Part shown: piece by piece, positions 8,305 through 17,955 of the stretch
Layout: each line of letters begins with the position of its first letter
Numbering within the stretch: position 1 is the first letter of the stretch
NCBI GenBank assembly: GCA_031082315.1
Contig: JAVHLC010000003.1
Location: 204,357-268,356 of the forward strand
DNA length: 64,000 nt
Direction of reading: 5' to 3'
DNA from: Thermodesulfobacteriota bacterium
Lineage (GTDB): Bacteria; Desulfobacterota; QYQD01
Notes under the pieces: generated by a model
The model's input: the letters and a program-made list of their open reading frames with translations, nothing else
Databases searched by the model: none
What the model was told of the DNA's origin: nothing
Position numbers and translations under genes: made by a program

Positions 8305-9714
8305 TTAGTTGCTGCCTCCGCCAAGCACCGCGTAAAGCCGCACCTGATTGGCGAGCCTGGCCAGGCGGAGCGAGATAAGCCTCTGTTGTGCGGCATAAAG
8401 GGATCGCTGCGCATCAAGAACGCCCAGGTAGCTGTCAACTCCCTTTGAATAGCGTTTTTCCGAGAGGCGATAGGTATCTGCAACGGCATTTGTCAGGGAT
8501 TGCTGGGCAAACACCTGCTGGTCCACCGTGCCTTGCACGGCAAGCGCGTCGGCCACTTCCCTGAAGGCGGTCTGAATCGTTTTTTCATACTGAACCAGGG
8601 CAATTTCCCGTTCAGCCTTGCTGACTCTGTACGCGGCCCAGGTTCGGGCGTCGAAAATCGGCACGGAAATCTTCGGAGCGAAGTTCCATGTGCCGGACCC
8701 GGAGTCGAAAAGACCGGACAGATCGCCGCTGGCCGTCCCGGCTGAGGTGGTCAAGGAAATGCGCGGGAAAAAGGCGGCCCGGGCCGCGCCGATAAAGGCA
8801 TACGCCCCTTTGAGCCGATGTTCCGCCGCAATGATGTCCGGCCGGTTCAAAAGCGCCTCGGAGGACAGGCCTGCAAAAATTTCCTGGGGCGGATTAACGC
8901 TTGCCAGGTCCGCCGGCAAGAGATCTTCCGGCACCGGAGAGCCGGCAAGAAGGTTTAACGCATTTTGATCCTGGGCCGCCATTTGCATGAAGCGGGCTAC
9001 ATCTCCCCGGGCGGTATCCAGCGGGGTTTGCGCCTGACGCAAGTCCAGTTCACTGGCGACGCCGACTTCGCATTGCCGCTGGATTAAATTATAGATTCCC
9101 TGCTGAGTTTCAAGGGTGGACCGGGCCAGTTTGAGATTTTCCAGGTCAGCGGCGAGGGTCAGATACACCCTTGCGACCTCGGACACCAGCGCGATCTGCG
9201 CGCCGCGGCGGGCCTCATCCGTGGCCAGGTATTCTTCCAACGCCTGGTCTTTCAGGCTGCGGATACGGCCGAAAAAATCTATCTCCCAGGCAGCGATACC
9301 CAGATCAACGCTGTATTGTTCGGTTGTCATCGTACCCCCGCCGGGGCTTACAAAATCGGAATAAATGCGTTGCTTGGCTCCCTCTCCCACCGCATTGACC
9401 GTTGGGAACAGCTCAGCTTGTTGAATGCCATACAGGGCGCGCACCCTTTCCATATTCAAGGCGGCAAGCCGCAGGTCCCGGTTGTTATTTAGAGCCGTCT
9501 CGATAATCTTTTGAAGCTTTGGGTCGGTAAAAAATTCCTGCCACCCCAGCTCCAAGGCGGTCGGAGCGCCGGTCGCAGCTTTGATCTCCTGGTATGCCGC
9601 TCCGGTCGGCCATTCAGTCGAAACCGGCGCCTCCGGCCGGGTGTATTTCGGGGCCATAGTGCAGCCGCCGAGGCAGACAAATACACCCAGGATCAATAAC
9701 GTTTTTCTTGTCAT
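8305..9714 (-). CDS. RND efflux outer-membrane lipoprotein (NodT/OprM family)
   Basis: A 469-aa outer-membrane channel. The signal sequence ends in a lipobox with Cys18 (FVCLGGCTM), followed by APKYTRPEAP typical of OprM/NodT. Two OEP repeats follow (NNNRDLRLAALN.. and RPDIIAAEHRLKGA). ATG 9714 is used, not the upstream in-frame codon at 9861, because it gives the signal peptide and has GGAGGTG overlapping the end of the RND gene. The pump gene stops at 9716, two bases before this start. It forms the outer part of the pump made by the two preceding genes. Confidence 0.92.
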   Translation of the reverse strand: MTRKTLLILGVFVCLGGCTMAPKYTRPEAPVSTEWPTGAAYQEIKAATGAPTALELGWQEFFTDPKLQKIIETALNNNRDLRLAALNMERVRALYGIQQAELFPTVNAVGEGAKQRIYSDFVSPGGGTMTTEQYSVDLGIAAWEIDFFGRIRSLKDQALEEYLATDEARRGAQIALVSEVARVYLTLAADLENLKLARSTLETQQGIYNLIQRQCEVGVASELDLRQAQTPLDTARGDVARFMQMAAQDQNALNLLAGSPVPEDLLPADLASVNPPQEIFAGLSSEALLNRPDIIAAEHRLKGAYAFIGAARAAFFPRISLTTSAGTASGDLSGLFDSGSGTWNFAPKISVPIFDARTWAAYRVSKAEREIALVQYEKTIQTAFREVADALAVQGTVDQQVFAQQSLTNAVADTYRLSEKRYSKGVDSYLGVLDAQRSLYAAQQRLISLRLARLANQVRLYAVLGGGSN

Positions 9715-9715
9715 A

Positions 9716-12700
9716 TTAACGCACCTCCTGGGGGCCGGTGGATTCAATCGAGTGTTCAGGGGGTTGCCCCTTTTGTTTCCTTTTGAATATATTGGATATA
9801 AGGACAAAGAACATTGGAATAAAAATGAGATCGATGAACGTGGCGGAGAGCATTCCACCACAAACGGCGGTGCCGATGGCGTTCATCGCGCCGGCGCCTG
9901 CGCCTGTGGAGATGGCTAGCGGCAGGACCCCGAAAAAGAAGGCCAGGGAGGTCATGATGACGGGCCGGAATCTTGTCTTTACGGCTCCAAGGGTTGCATC
10001 GATAAGGCTGTCGCCGCGGCCCATCCGTTCCTTTATAAACTGAATGATCAGGATGGCATTTTTTGTCGAAAGGCCGAGGGTAGTAAGGAATCCGATCTGG
10101 AAGTAGACATCGTTGGACAGTCCCCGAAATGAAGTTGCCAGTATCGCGCCTAATACACCCAGCGGCAGCATCAACAGATTGACAAAAGGGATGGTCCAGC
10201 TTTCATACAGGGCGGCTACGCAAAGGAAGATTACAAAAATCGAAAAGACGTACAGGATAGGCCCTTGCGCGGTTGCCACCCGCTCCTGGTAGGACAGCCC
10301 GGTCCAGTCAAAGCCGATCCCCTGGGGCAGCTTTGCCGCGATCTCTTCCATGGCGGCCATCCCCTCGCCGGTACTGTGACCCGGCGCTGGTTCGCCCCAG
10401 ATGTTGATGGAAGGAAAGGCGTTGTAGCGCTCCAGCTTGGGAGAACCCTGAGCCCACCTGCAGGAGGCAAAGGAAGAAAAAGGCACCATCTTGCCCACGC
10501 TGTTCCGCACATAGAGTTTTTCCAGATCCTTCGGCAGCATGCGATAGGGGGCATCCGCCTGGGCATAGACCTTTTTGACCCGACCGGCCTGGATAAAATC
10601 GTTGACATAGGCGCTACCAAAGGCCGCCGCAATGGTGTTGTGAATGGAACTGATGGAAACCCCTAGCGCGCCGGCCTTGTCCCAATCAACGTCGATGTGG
10701 TATTCGGCCACATTTTCCATGCCGTTGGGTCGAACTCTGACCAGTCGTGGATCCTGGGCCGCCATGCCGAGGAGCTGGTTGCGGGCCGCCATTAGTTTTT
10801 CGTGGCCCAGGCCGCCACGGTCCTGCAACTGAAAATCAAACCCGGTGGCCATCCCCAGTTCGATGACCGGCGGCGGCGGGAAGGCGAACACCATGGCGCC
10901 TTTTATCTGTGAAAATGCCCCCATGGCCCTGCCGGCGATGGCCTTGACCTTCAGGTCCGGCCGCCGGCGCAGCTTCCAGTCTTTGAGCTTGACAAATCCC
11001 AGGGCCATATTCTGCCCGTTGCCGCCAAAACTGATTCCGGCCACAGCCATGATGGATTCCACCCCGTCTTTCTCATGCTCCAGAAAATGGTACCTTACCC
11101 TGTTCATGACTTTTTCAGTCTGCTCAAGGGTGGAACCGGACGGCAGCATGGCCTGGACCATCAGGATGCCCTGGTCCTCATCCGGGATATAGGATGTGGG
11201 CATCCGATGGAAGAGGAATCCCACCGCCGTCACAATCAAAAGATATATAATCACGTATCGCGCTGTTCTTGAAAAGGAGCGGCCGACGACTCCCACATAG
11301 AGGCCTCTGATACGAGTGAAAACCCGCTCAAACCATCTAAAAAAGGGGCGCAGGAAAAAGACCGCATTATCCGACGGGTTATGCCCGGCCGGTATCGGTT
11401 TAAGGAACAACGCACAGAGGACCGGGGTCAGGATCAGGGCCACGACCACCGAAAGGAGCATGGAAGCGATGACGGTCACGGAAAACTGGCGGTAGAGAAC
11501 CCCGGTGGAGCCCTGAAAGAAGGCCATGGGGCCGAAGACCGCCGAGAGCACCAGGCCGATGCCGATCAGGGCGCTGGTGATCTCGCCCATGGACTTGGCC
11601 GTGGCCTCCCTGGGCGAAAGGCCCTCCTCGGCCATGATCCGCTCCACATTCTCCACCACCACGATGGCGTCGTCCACCAATAGCCCGATGGCCAGCACCA
11701 TGGCGAACATGGTCAGCATGTTGATGGAGAAGCCGAAAGCCCCAAGAACCGCGAAGGTCCCCAACAGCACCACCGGCACGGCGATGGTGGGGATAAGGGT
11801 GGCCCGGATATTACCCATGAAAAGATACATGATCACAAATACCAGCAGGATCGCCTCGAACAGGGTCTTGACCACTTCGTCGATGGCCACCTTGGTAAAT
11901 GGGGTGGTATCGTAGGGATAAATCACCTTCATGCCGGAGGGGAAGTAGCGGCTCATCTCCTCCAGTTTCTGTTTAACGGCTTTGGCCGTATCCAGGGCAT
12001 TGGCGCCGGCAGCCTGACGGATGGCCATGGCTGCGGAGGGTTTGCCGTTATATTTGGCCACGATATCGGAGCGCTCGGTCCCCAGTTCCGTCCGGCCGAT
12101 GTCCTTGATCCGGACCACCGAACCGTCCGGATTGGTACGGATGGGGATGGCGGCGAATTCCTCCGGGGTCTGGAGCAGATGCTGAACGATGATGGCGGTG
12201 TTCAGGCGTTGCCCCTCCACGGCCGGCGTCCCGCCTAACTGACCGGCGGAGACCTCGACGTTGTAGGCCCTGAGCGCCAGGATGACATCCTCCATGGTCA
12301 GGTGGTAGTTGGTCAGCTTGTCGGGGTTGACCCAGACCCGCATGGCATACTGCGATCCGAAATTCTCGACTTCGCCCACCCCCGGCACCCGGGACAGTAT
12401 CTTTTCCAGATTCGACTGGGCGTAGTCCCGCAGGTCGTCGCCGCTCATGCTGCCGTCTTCCGAAATCAGCCCGACGATCATCAGGTAATTTCTGGTGGAT
12501 TTGCTGACCTTGACGCCGGAGCGCTGCACCACATCGGGAAGGCTGGCCATGGCGAGCTGCAGCTTGTTTTGCACCTTGGACCAGGCGATATCCGCATCTG
12601 TCCCCGGGGCGAAGGTCATCTCGACGCGGGCCGCGCCTGATGAAGAACTGGTGCCGGAGAGGTAAAGCATATCGTCCAGACCGGTCATCTTCTGCTCAAT

Positions 12701-12895
12701 GATCTGGGTCACGGTATTTTCCACCGTCTCCGCCGAGGCCCCTGGGAAAAAGGCATCGATGGCGATGGCCGGCGGAGCGATGGGGGGATACTGAGCGATG
12801 GGCATGTTATATATTGCCAGCCCACCGGCAGCCATGATGATGATAGCGATGACCCAGGCGAAGACCGGACGATCCAGAAAGAATTTAGATAACAT
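9716..12895 (-). CDS. RND multidrug efflux pump, inner-membrane transporter (AcrB/MexB type)
   Basis: A roughly 1059-aa HAE1-family proton/drug antiporter with 12 transmembrane helices and two large periplasmic loops. It starts MLSKFFLDRPVFAWV, the usual N-terminus. The proton-relay aspartates are in LLVDDAIVVVENV of TM4 and the relay lysine is in LGLSTKNAILI of TM10. ATG 12895 follows GGAG by 7 bases; a GTG three bases earlier is possible. It lies between the adaptor and the outer-membrane channel in a tight same-strand run. The likely function is export of hydrophobic toxicants from the periplasm and inner membrane. Confidence 0.95.
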   Translation of the reverse strand: MLSKFFLDRPVFAWVIAIIIMAAGGLAIYNMPIAQYPPIAPPAIAIDAFFPGASAETVENTVTQIIEQKMTGLDDMLYLSGTSSSSGAARVEMTFAPGTDADIAWSKVQNKLQLAMASLPDVVQRSGVKVSKSTRNYLMIVGLISEDGSMSGDDLRDYAQSNLEKILSRVPGVGEVENFGSQYAMRVWVNPDKLTNYHLTMEDVILALRAYNVEVSAGQLGGTPAVEGQRLNTAIIVQHLLQTPEEFAAIPIRTNPDGSVVRIKDIGRTELGTERSDIVAKYNGKPSAAMAIRQAAGANALDTAKAVKQKLEEMSRYFPSGMKVIYPYDTTPFTKVAIDEVVKTLFEAILLVFVIMYLFMGNIRATLIPTIAVPVVLLGTFAVLGAFGFSINMLTMFAMVLAIGLLVDDAIVVVENVERIMAEEGLSPREATAKSMGEITSALIGIGLVLSAVFGPMAFFQGSTGVLYRQFSVTVIASMLLSVVVALILTPVLCALFLKPIPAGHNPSDNAVFFLRPFFRWFERVFTRIRGLYVGVVGRSFSRTARYVIIYLLIVTAVGFLFHRMPTSYIPDEDQGILMVQAMLPSGSTLEQTEKVMNRVRYHFLEHEKDGVESIMAVAGISFGGNGQNMALGFVKLKDWKLRRRPDLKVKAIAGRAMGAFSQIKGAMVFAFPPPPVIELGMATGFDFQLQDRGGLGHEKLMAARNQLLGMAAQDPRLVRVRPNGMENVAEYHIDVDWDKAGALGVSISSIHNTIAAAFGSAYVNDFIQAGRVKKVYAQADAPYRMLPKDLEKLYVRNSVGKMVPFSSFASCRWAQGSPKLERYNAFPSINIWGEPAPGHSTGEGMAAMEEIAAKLPQGIGFDWTGLSYQERVATAQGPILYVFSIFVIFLCVAALYESWTIPFVNLLMLPLGVLGAILATSFRGLSNDVYFQIGFLTTLGLSTKNAILIIQFIKERMGRGDSLIDATLGAVKTRFRPVIMTSLAFFFGVLPLAISTGAGAGAMNAIGTAVCGGMLSATFIDLIFIPMFFVLISNIFKRKQKGQPPEHSIESTGPQEVR

Positions 12896-12907
12896 CACAC
12901 GTCTCCA

Positions 12908-14119
12908 TCACTTCGATTTTGCGGCCGGTTGGGCCGTACTCGCGGGGGCCGCAGTTTCTTTCCGGCCTGAGTCAAAAGGAACCGCCTTCACAGCAGCGCC
13001 GGGCTGCGTTTTTTGCATACCCTCGACGATCACACGCTCGTCGGGTGCAAGCCCTGCTGAGACGAGCCATTGGTCGCCGATGGCTCGGTCGAGAGTAAGC
13101 ATCCTCTGCCCAACCTTTCCCTCGCCGTCCACGATCAGCGCGAAGGGGTTTCCCTTTGGATCGCGTGACACGGCCTGCTGAGGAATCAGGATGGCCCGTT
13201 CATTGACGCCTTCTTTCACCACCGCCCGGACGAACATGCCCGGCAGGAGAATGCCTTTTGGATTGCGAAAGACAACCCGCAGGATGACGGACCCGGTAGT
13301 AGGGTCCACCGTGACGTCGCGAAACTGGAGCGCTCCCTCCCATGAATACGCCGTGCCGTCTTCCAGGAGGAGCTTGACCTTGTTCTGGTTCGTTCCGTTT
13401 TGATTGAGGCGGCCGTCCTCCAGGCAGCGCCTCAATCGCTGCAGTTCGGTGGTGGATTGGGCCACATCCACGTAAATGGGGTCCAGTTGTTGAATGGTTG
13501 CCAGGGCCAGCGGCTGATGCGCCGTCACCAGCGCCCCATCCGTTACGTTGGATCTGCCGATGCGGCCGGAGATGGGGGCGATGACGCGGGTGTAGCCCAG
13601 ATTGATACGGGCCATCTCTACGTTCGCCTTACCATACTGAATATCAGCCTCGGCCTGCTTCAGGGCAGCCGAGGCGTCGTCGTAGTCCTGCTGGCTTACT
13701 GCTTTGTCGGCGAGCAAGTCCCGGTAGCGATCGACTCTCAAACGGATTGAGGGCAGATTGGCCTCGGCCCTGGCGAGGGCGGCCCTGGCATTGTCGAGCG
13801 CAGCCTGAAAGGGGGCGGGATCGATTTGATAAAGCACCTGTCCGGCCTTGACATCGGAACCTTCCCGGAACAGGCGTTTCTGGATGAGGCCGCTGATCTG
13901 GGGCCGGATTTCCGCGATGAGATAGGCGGATGTGCGGCCCGGTAATTCAGTGGTCAGCACGACCTTTCGCGGCTGGATTGTCACCACGGCTACTTCCGGG
14001 ACAGAGGGCGGCGGAGATTGCTGCCGGCGGTCGCAGCCGCCCAGGAAAAGGCCGCCTAACAGTGCTGCTAAAAACACACTCCATTTAAGTGGTTCATAAA
14101 CAGTTCCGTTGAGTTGCAT
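12908..14119 (-). CDS. RND efflux periplasmic adaptor lipoprotein (AcrA/MexA type)
   Basis: A 403-aa membrane fusion protein. A lipoprotein signal ends at Cys29 (GGLFLGGCDR). The lipoyl halves (ELPGRTSAYLIAEIRPQISG and GQVLYQIDPAPFQ) flank a coiled-coil hairpin rich in Ala and Arg, followed by the beta-barrel (RIGRSNVTDGALV). ATG 14119 has GGAGGATC directly upstream and gives the lipobox. It is the first gene of the pump trio, 178 bp after tolC on the same strand. Confidence 0.94.
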   Translation of the reverse strand: MQLNGTVYEPLKWSVFLAALLGGLFLGGCDRRQQSPPPSVPEVAVVTIQPRKVVLTTELPGRTSAYLIAEIRPQISGLIQKRLFREGSDVKAGQVLYQIDPAPFQAALDNARAALARAEANLPSIRLRVDRYRDLLADKAVSQQDYDDASAALKQAEADIQYGKANVEMARINLGYTRVIAPISGRIGRSNVTDGALVTAHQPLALATIQQLDPIYVDVAQSTTELQRLRRCLEDGRLNQNGTNQNKVKLLLEDGTAYSWEGALQFRDVTVDPTTGSVILRVVFRNPKGILLPGMFVRAVVKEGVNERAILIPQQAVSRDPKGNPFALIVDGEGKVGQRMLTLDRAIGDQWLVSAGLAPDERVIVEGMQKTQPGAAVKAVPFDSGRKETAAPASTAQPAAKSK

Positions 14120-14297
14120 CAGAGATCCTCCAAATATCGATGATAAGCGTATTGAGTCCTCAAGTTTCCATAAATAAATACGGATCAACCAACCCCATGA
14201 AAAGCATGTTCAAAATGGTGTCAGGGTCCTCCGGGTAAGGATTTTTGAGGGCCATAAAAAAATCAGCCGCGGGAAACCGGATATCCATATTCGCCGG

Positions 14298-15638
14298 CTA
14301 TTGACCACTGACCGCCGACTGCTGGCTATCGACTACGGTCTTTAACAGCGTCCCCGTGGCCCGCTTCAGTCGCAAATCTGCCAACCGATAGTTAAGTCTT
14401 GCCTCTGCCAACTGTCTTTCTGAGGTGACCAGCAGGGTGTTGGCATCCATCACATCTATACTATTGGCCAGGCCGAATTCAAACTGCTTGGAGGTGGCAT
14501 TGTAGTTATCCCCGGCAAAGGCGAGCTGGTCTTCAAGGGATTTTAAGATTTCCCTTTGAGTTATCAGGTCCAGGTAGGCGTTCTCAACCTCTATATTTAT
14601 GGTCTTCTTTAAATCTTCATAGATGAGTTCAGATTGTCTTTGTCTGGCCTCTGCCTCTTTCACCTCCGCCCTCCTGAGTCCGCCCTCAAAGAAAGGGAAG
14701 TTTAATCTGATCCCGCCATAAGTGGTTTCTTCCAATACAAAGGTAGGGGCCGGACTGTCTTCTTTCCGGCTATACACACCCTCGATAGAAACGGTCGGCC
14801 AGTAGGTCCCCCGTACATACCGGACCTGGTCTTCTGCCGTTTTCCTTTGGATATCCAGAGACCTTACCTCTGAGCGTTCTATCATAGCCTCTTCTTTTAG
14901 TGAGACGAGAGAACGGTCTTTGAAGGTTTCGACTTTGACACCGGACTCTTTAAGTTCGTAGTCTTCGCTTATTCCCACCTGCCGGGCCAGCACTGCCTTG
15001 GCCAACTTGAGACCATTTTCTGCCTTCACCAGTTCGGATTGGGCACCGGATAGCTCTGCCTCTGCCCGGAGGAGGGCGGTCTTGGTTACCTCTCCTACCT
15101 TGAGCCTTATGTCCGCGGCATCCCTGTGCCCGGTCAACCTCTCCATATTGGCCCTGGCGATCTCCACGGCCTTTTGGGCCTTGAGGACATCGTAATAGGC
15201 CGAGGAGACTCCAAAAAGATATTCCTCCCTTACGGCATAAAGGTCGTACCGGCTTTTTTCTATGTTTTCCTTTGATATTTTAAAGGCGGTGACTTCCCGG
15301 CCGCTTAAAGACAACGTCTGGTCGAGCTTTAATCCCCATGATGTAGAATCTTCAGGTTGGATAATGAAACCTGACCCCGAGGTCTTGTCGTCGCTATACC
15401 GCGTGTAATCCCCAAAGACAGAGAGCCTGGGCAGCAGCACGGCAAGGGCCTTGTCTTTACCTCTTTCTGTGATATAGAGGTCTTCCTCTGATACCTTTAT
15501 CCTTTCTGCGCGCTCCAGGGCAATGCGGTAAAGGTCGTCGAGTGAATACTCCCGGGCTGCGGCCGGGCTGTTAAATGTCAGAACCGCCACCAGAAGAGTT
15601 AATACATACGCCAGGAAAACAAGCCTTAACTTGATCAT
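14298..15638 (-). CDS. TolC-family outer-membrane efflux protein
   Basis: A 446-aa OEP protein with a cleavable signal peptide (hydrophobic 3-25, then SPAAA) and two helical-barrel repeats, including the INIEVENAYLDLITQ and GLANSIDVMDANTLLV stretches. It overlaps the tetR stop by 4 bases (ATGA), so it is coupled to the regulator. The last dozen residues (VVDSQQSAVSGQ) are encoded by an ACTGACCGCCGACTGCTGG-type dispersed repeat, so the true C-terminus was probably replaced by a repeat insertion. This is a second outer-membrane channel beside the NodT type downstream. Confidence 0.92.
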   Translation of the reverse strand: MIKLRLVFLAYVLTLLVAVLTFNSPAAAREYSLDDLYRIALERAERIKVSEEDLYITERGKDKALAVLLPRLSVFGDYTRYSDDKTSGSGFIIQPEDSTSWGLKLDQTLSLSGREVTAFKISKENIEKSRYDLYAVREEYLFGVSSAYYDVLKAQKAVEIARANMERLTGHRDAADIRLKVGEVTKTALLRAEAELSGAQSELVKAENGLKLAKAVLARQVGISEDYELKESGVKVETFKDRSLVSLKEEAMIERSEVRSLDIQRKTAEDQVRYVRGTYWPTVSIEGVYSRKEDSPAPTFVLEETTYGGIRLNFPFFEGGLRRAEVKEAEARQRQSELIYEDLKKTINIEVENAYLDLITQREILKSLEDQLAFAGDNYNATSKQFEFGLANSIDVMDANTLLVTSERQLAEARLNYRLADLRLKRATGTLLKTVVDSQQSAVSGQ

Positions 15639-16213
15639 GCCGCCTTTCTCCTTATCCCGTTTAGTATTAACTGGTAAAGAGACTCCCCGTATTTTTTTAA
15701 GTCTCTGATCTGACCGAAGAGATAATCCATAGTGGCTCCCCTCAGGCTGAAAAGTATTACCTCTGCCGTCTTTTCGCAGTTGATATCTTTAAATATTCCT
15801 TCCATGACTCCTTTTTTGAGTATGCCCGTGACCAGCCGTTGCTGCGAGTCAAAGAAGGTCTTTTTGAGGGTTTTTTTAAATTCCAGGTCGTACTCTTTGA
15901 TGTGCATGGAGATCAGGCCGGTATTTTTGATAGCGTAATCCAGGTGGTATTCTATCAAGGCCTTTAGAGCGGCGAGGGGTTCCTTATCCCTGAGCACCTC
16001 GGTGTGCTTCCGGAAGATTTCCATGTGGTCACGCGTGAGTTCGAGATAAAGTTCTTCCTTATTCTGAAAATAAATATAGATACCCCCGATACTTATACCG
16101 GCCCGCCGGGCGACCTCCCGGATAGTGGTCCCTGAGTAACCCCTTTCTGCGAAGACCTCGCTGGCCGCCTCAAGGATAATCTTTTTCGATTCAGTCGCCT
16201 TTCTTCTGTTCAT
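15635..16213 (-). CDS. TetR-family transcriptional regulator
   Basis: A 192-aa repressor-type regulator. The N-terminal helix-turn-helix spans about residues 10-56 (AASEVFAERGYSGTTIREVARRAGISIGGIY, YFQNKEELY). The C-terminal ligand-binding half is helical and not assignable. It is the first gene of the minus-strand efflux run and overlaps tolC by 4 bases. Two perfect palindromes 91-120 bp upstream are a plausible binding site, implying autoregulation and control of the pump. Confidence 0.93.
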   Translation of the reverse strand: MNRRKATESKKIILEAASEVFAERGYSGTTIREVARRAGISIGGIYIYFQNKEELYLELTRDHMEIFRKHTEVLRDKEPLAALKALIEYHLDYAIKNTGLISMHIKEYDLEFKKTLKKTFFDSQQRLVTGILKKGVMEGIFKDINCEKTAEVILFSLRGATMDYLFGQIRDLKKYGESLYQLILNGIRRKAA

Positions 16214-16303
16214 GCTGCTTGCGGACTGCCTCCGCCCCGGTTTTTGACTTTACTTTAGCTATCGGCTTTCAGAGTATCGACCATAGCAATATTCCCATAA
16301 GGG

Positions 16304-16333
16304 TGAACACGTGTTCAGGTGAACATATGTTCA
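16304..16333. promoter_or_regulatory. Tandem palindromic operator, probable TetR-family binding site
   Basis: Two perfect 14-bp palindromes, TGAACACGTGTTCA (16304-16317) and TGAACATATGTTCA (16320-16333), lie with centres 16 bp apart. They sit between the divergent tetR operon and the cytochrome gene. Shared half-site TGAACA. A cooperative dimer-of-dimers site is the simplest reading. Confidence 0.75.
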
Positions 16334-16391
16334 CTATATATCGAAACCCAAGGCTATTGTCAAGAGAGATGTAGGCTTTCCCGCAAGCTTA

Positions 16392-16420
16392 TTGACACGA
16401 TCTGCTTTAAATTGTAATAA
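16392..16420 (+). promoter_or_regulatory. Possible sigma-70 promoter for the cytochrome gene
   Basis: TTGACA at 16392 is followed after 17 bp by TAATAA, a weak -10 match, 38 bp before the cytochrome start. The -35 is perfect but the -10 is poor. Confidence 0.35.
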
Positions 16421-16457
16421 GCATGACCATGTTTAAGGGACTGAATGAAGAATATAA

Positions 16458-17636
16458 ATGAAGCATATAGTTGTCTGGGTCTTTATTTTAATATTTTTAT
16501 CCGGTAACCGCCTTTATGCCGGACCTTATACCAGTTCGGCGCACGGCGATAGCGCCTATGGTGTGAGCAGGAGGAGCGTATCCCAATACGCCGGGGGACA
16601 TTGCGCGCATTGCCATGAGCAACACGCCAGTATAGACGGGGACGAGCCGGAACCGGCGGATGGTGAACCTTCTAAATGGTGTCTGTTTGCCAATAACTTC
16701 AATACGAGCGCCATTTCAAACCCGTACTGGCAGAGGGATAATCTCTGCTTCTTTTGCCATTATTCAGGGGCCGGTTCTTTGCAGAATCAGGCCTTTAATA
16801 ATTACAGTTACAGCTATACCTTTGGCGGGGCAGTAGGCCTCACAAGCCCTGACAATATCTTCGACGCATTCTATAGCCCTTCTTATCATAATCTGAAGGA
16901 TATAAATGACTTCATCACCGGCGTCCGCGGCAGCCATATAAATTTCGCCGATTTTCCTGCCGACAGTAACCCATGCTCCGGTTGCCATAATGTCCATATC
17001 GCCAGGAGAAACAAAACGTATCCGGGGAATCCTTCATATACAGCCATCTCCCGCCCTTCGCAGCATACCGGTCTCTGGGGTGATGATGATCCTGCCGAGC
17101 GCATGAGTTCTTATGGCGCAAATTACCAACCTCCAAAATATTACAATAAAACAGGGGGTGAGTTAGAGCCCGACGGGATCAGTAATGACCGGACGATACA
17201 GGCAGGAAAAACCCCTGATTACATAACACTCTGTACCGATTGCCACAACGCCACTAATACAATCGAGAGCACCACCTTAGGAAGAGCGGTGAGAAAGATT
17301 GATTGGAGTTCGTCAGGTAATGTGCACGGTCAGCGAAGTAGAGATGGTGACCACTCTATGGACGGAGAGATAATAGTGAAACCGCCTTACGATATAACCG
17401 TAAGCTCGAATTATGTCCTATCCTGCACGGACTGCCATGAGCCGCACGGCTCGCCTAATTATGGCTATCTTATACGGGGGGAGGTTAATGGCGGCATTAC
17501 CGATGTAAGCGCCAACACTAATAGTGATTGGAACACCCTTTGCAATAAGTGCCACACTCATTCACATTCAATGAAACCCTGTATTGACTGTCACTATCAT
17601 GGCGCTGAACATATGCATGGCAGGCCAATATTTTGA
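16458..17636 (+). CDS. Periplasmic seven-haem c-type cytochrome
   Basis: A 392-aa exported protein with a signal peptide (hydrophobic residues 4-16, cleavage near YAG). Seven CxxCH haem-attachment motifs are visible: CAHCH, CFFCH, CSGCH, CTDCH twice, CNKCH and CIDCH. The pairing CxxCxxxH..EPHGS near the fifth is typical of doubled CxxCH domains. Such proteins move electrons in the periplasm of metal- or sulfur-respiring bacteria. No haem-lyase or quinol-oxidase partner is adjacent, so the electron donor and acceptor cannot be assigned. Confidence 0.9.
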   Translation: MKHIVVWVFILIFLSGNRLYAGPYTSSAHGDSAYGVSRRSVSQYAGGHCAHCHEQHASIDGDEPEPADGEPSKWCLFANNFNTSAISNPYWQRDNLCFFCHYSGAGSLQNQAFNNYSYSYTFGGAVGLTSPDNIFDAFYSPSYHNLKDINDFITGVRGSHINFADFPADSNPCSGCHNVHIARRNKTYPGNPSYTAISRPSQHTGLWGDDDPAERMSSYGANYQPPKYYNKTGGELEPDGISNDRTIQAGKTPDYITLCTDCHNATNTIESTTLGRAVRKIDWSSSGNVHGQRSRDGDHSMDGEIIVKPPYDITVSSNYVLSCTDCHEPHGSPNYGYLIRGEVNGGITDVSANTNSDWNTLCNKCHTHSHSMKPCIDCHYHGAEHMHGRPIF

Positions 17637-17651
17637 ACGACGGTAGAAGGT

Positions 17652-17891
17652 TTATCTTGAACAAGTTTCTTCAGAAAGCTCGGCCATATGGACACATTTA
17701 GGGCACATGATATTTCCTGAGTCGTCATAACCAAAATGGTCTGTCTTAAAAACGAGTTCTCTGCAATGCTGACAGAGGCCGATAATGCTTTTCTTACAAT
17801 AACCGCAGATTTTGTATTGCTCTCTTGACACCGGATGGACCCAGTCGCTCAGGTCCTCACGGTCGTGGCAGATAATACAAAAATCGTTCAT
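17652..17891 (-). CDS. Small zinc-ribbon-like protein, unknown function
   Basis: A 79-aa cytoplasmic protein with four CxxC pairs (CIICHD, CGYCKK, CQHCRE, CPKC), enough for two zinc ribbons. The ATG at 17891 with GGGAG upstream is preferred over the in-frame codon at 18005. The first motif reads CIICH, but there is no signal peptide, so haem attachment is unlikely. It converges with the cytochrome gene (15 bp apart). Confidence 0.7.
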   Translation of the reverse strand: MNDFCIICHDREDLSDWVHPVSREQYKICGYCKKSIIGLCQHCRELVFKTDHFGYDDSGNIMCPKCVHMAELSEETCSR

Positions 17892-17955
17892 GTTATACTC
17901 CCGTGCGGCAATATTTATCCTAATAGTTAGACTAATTTTAGTGACACTACCACCT

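Noticed and set aside
17652..17891. Haem c attachment at the CIICH motif of the small zinc protein
   Set aside because: No signal peptide and three further CxxC pairs without His; a zinc-binding protein fits better.
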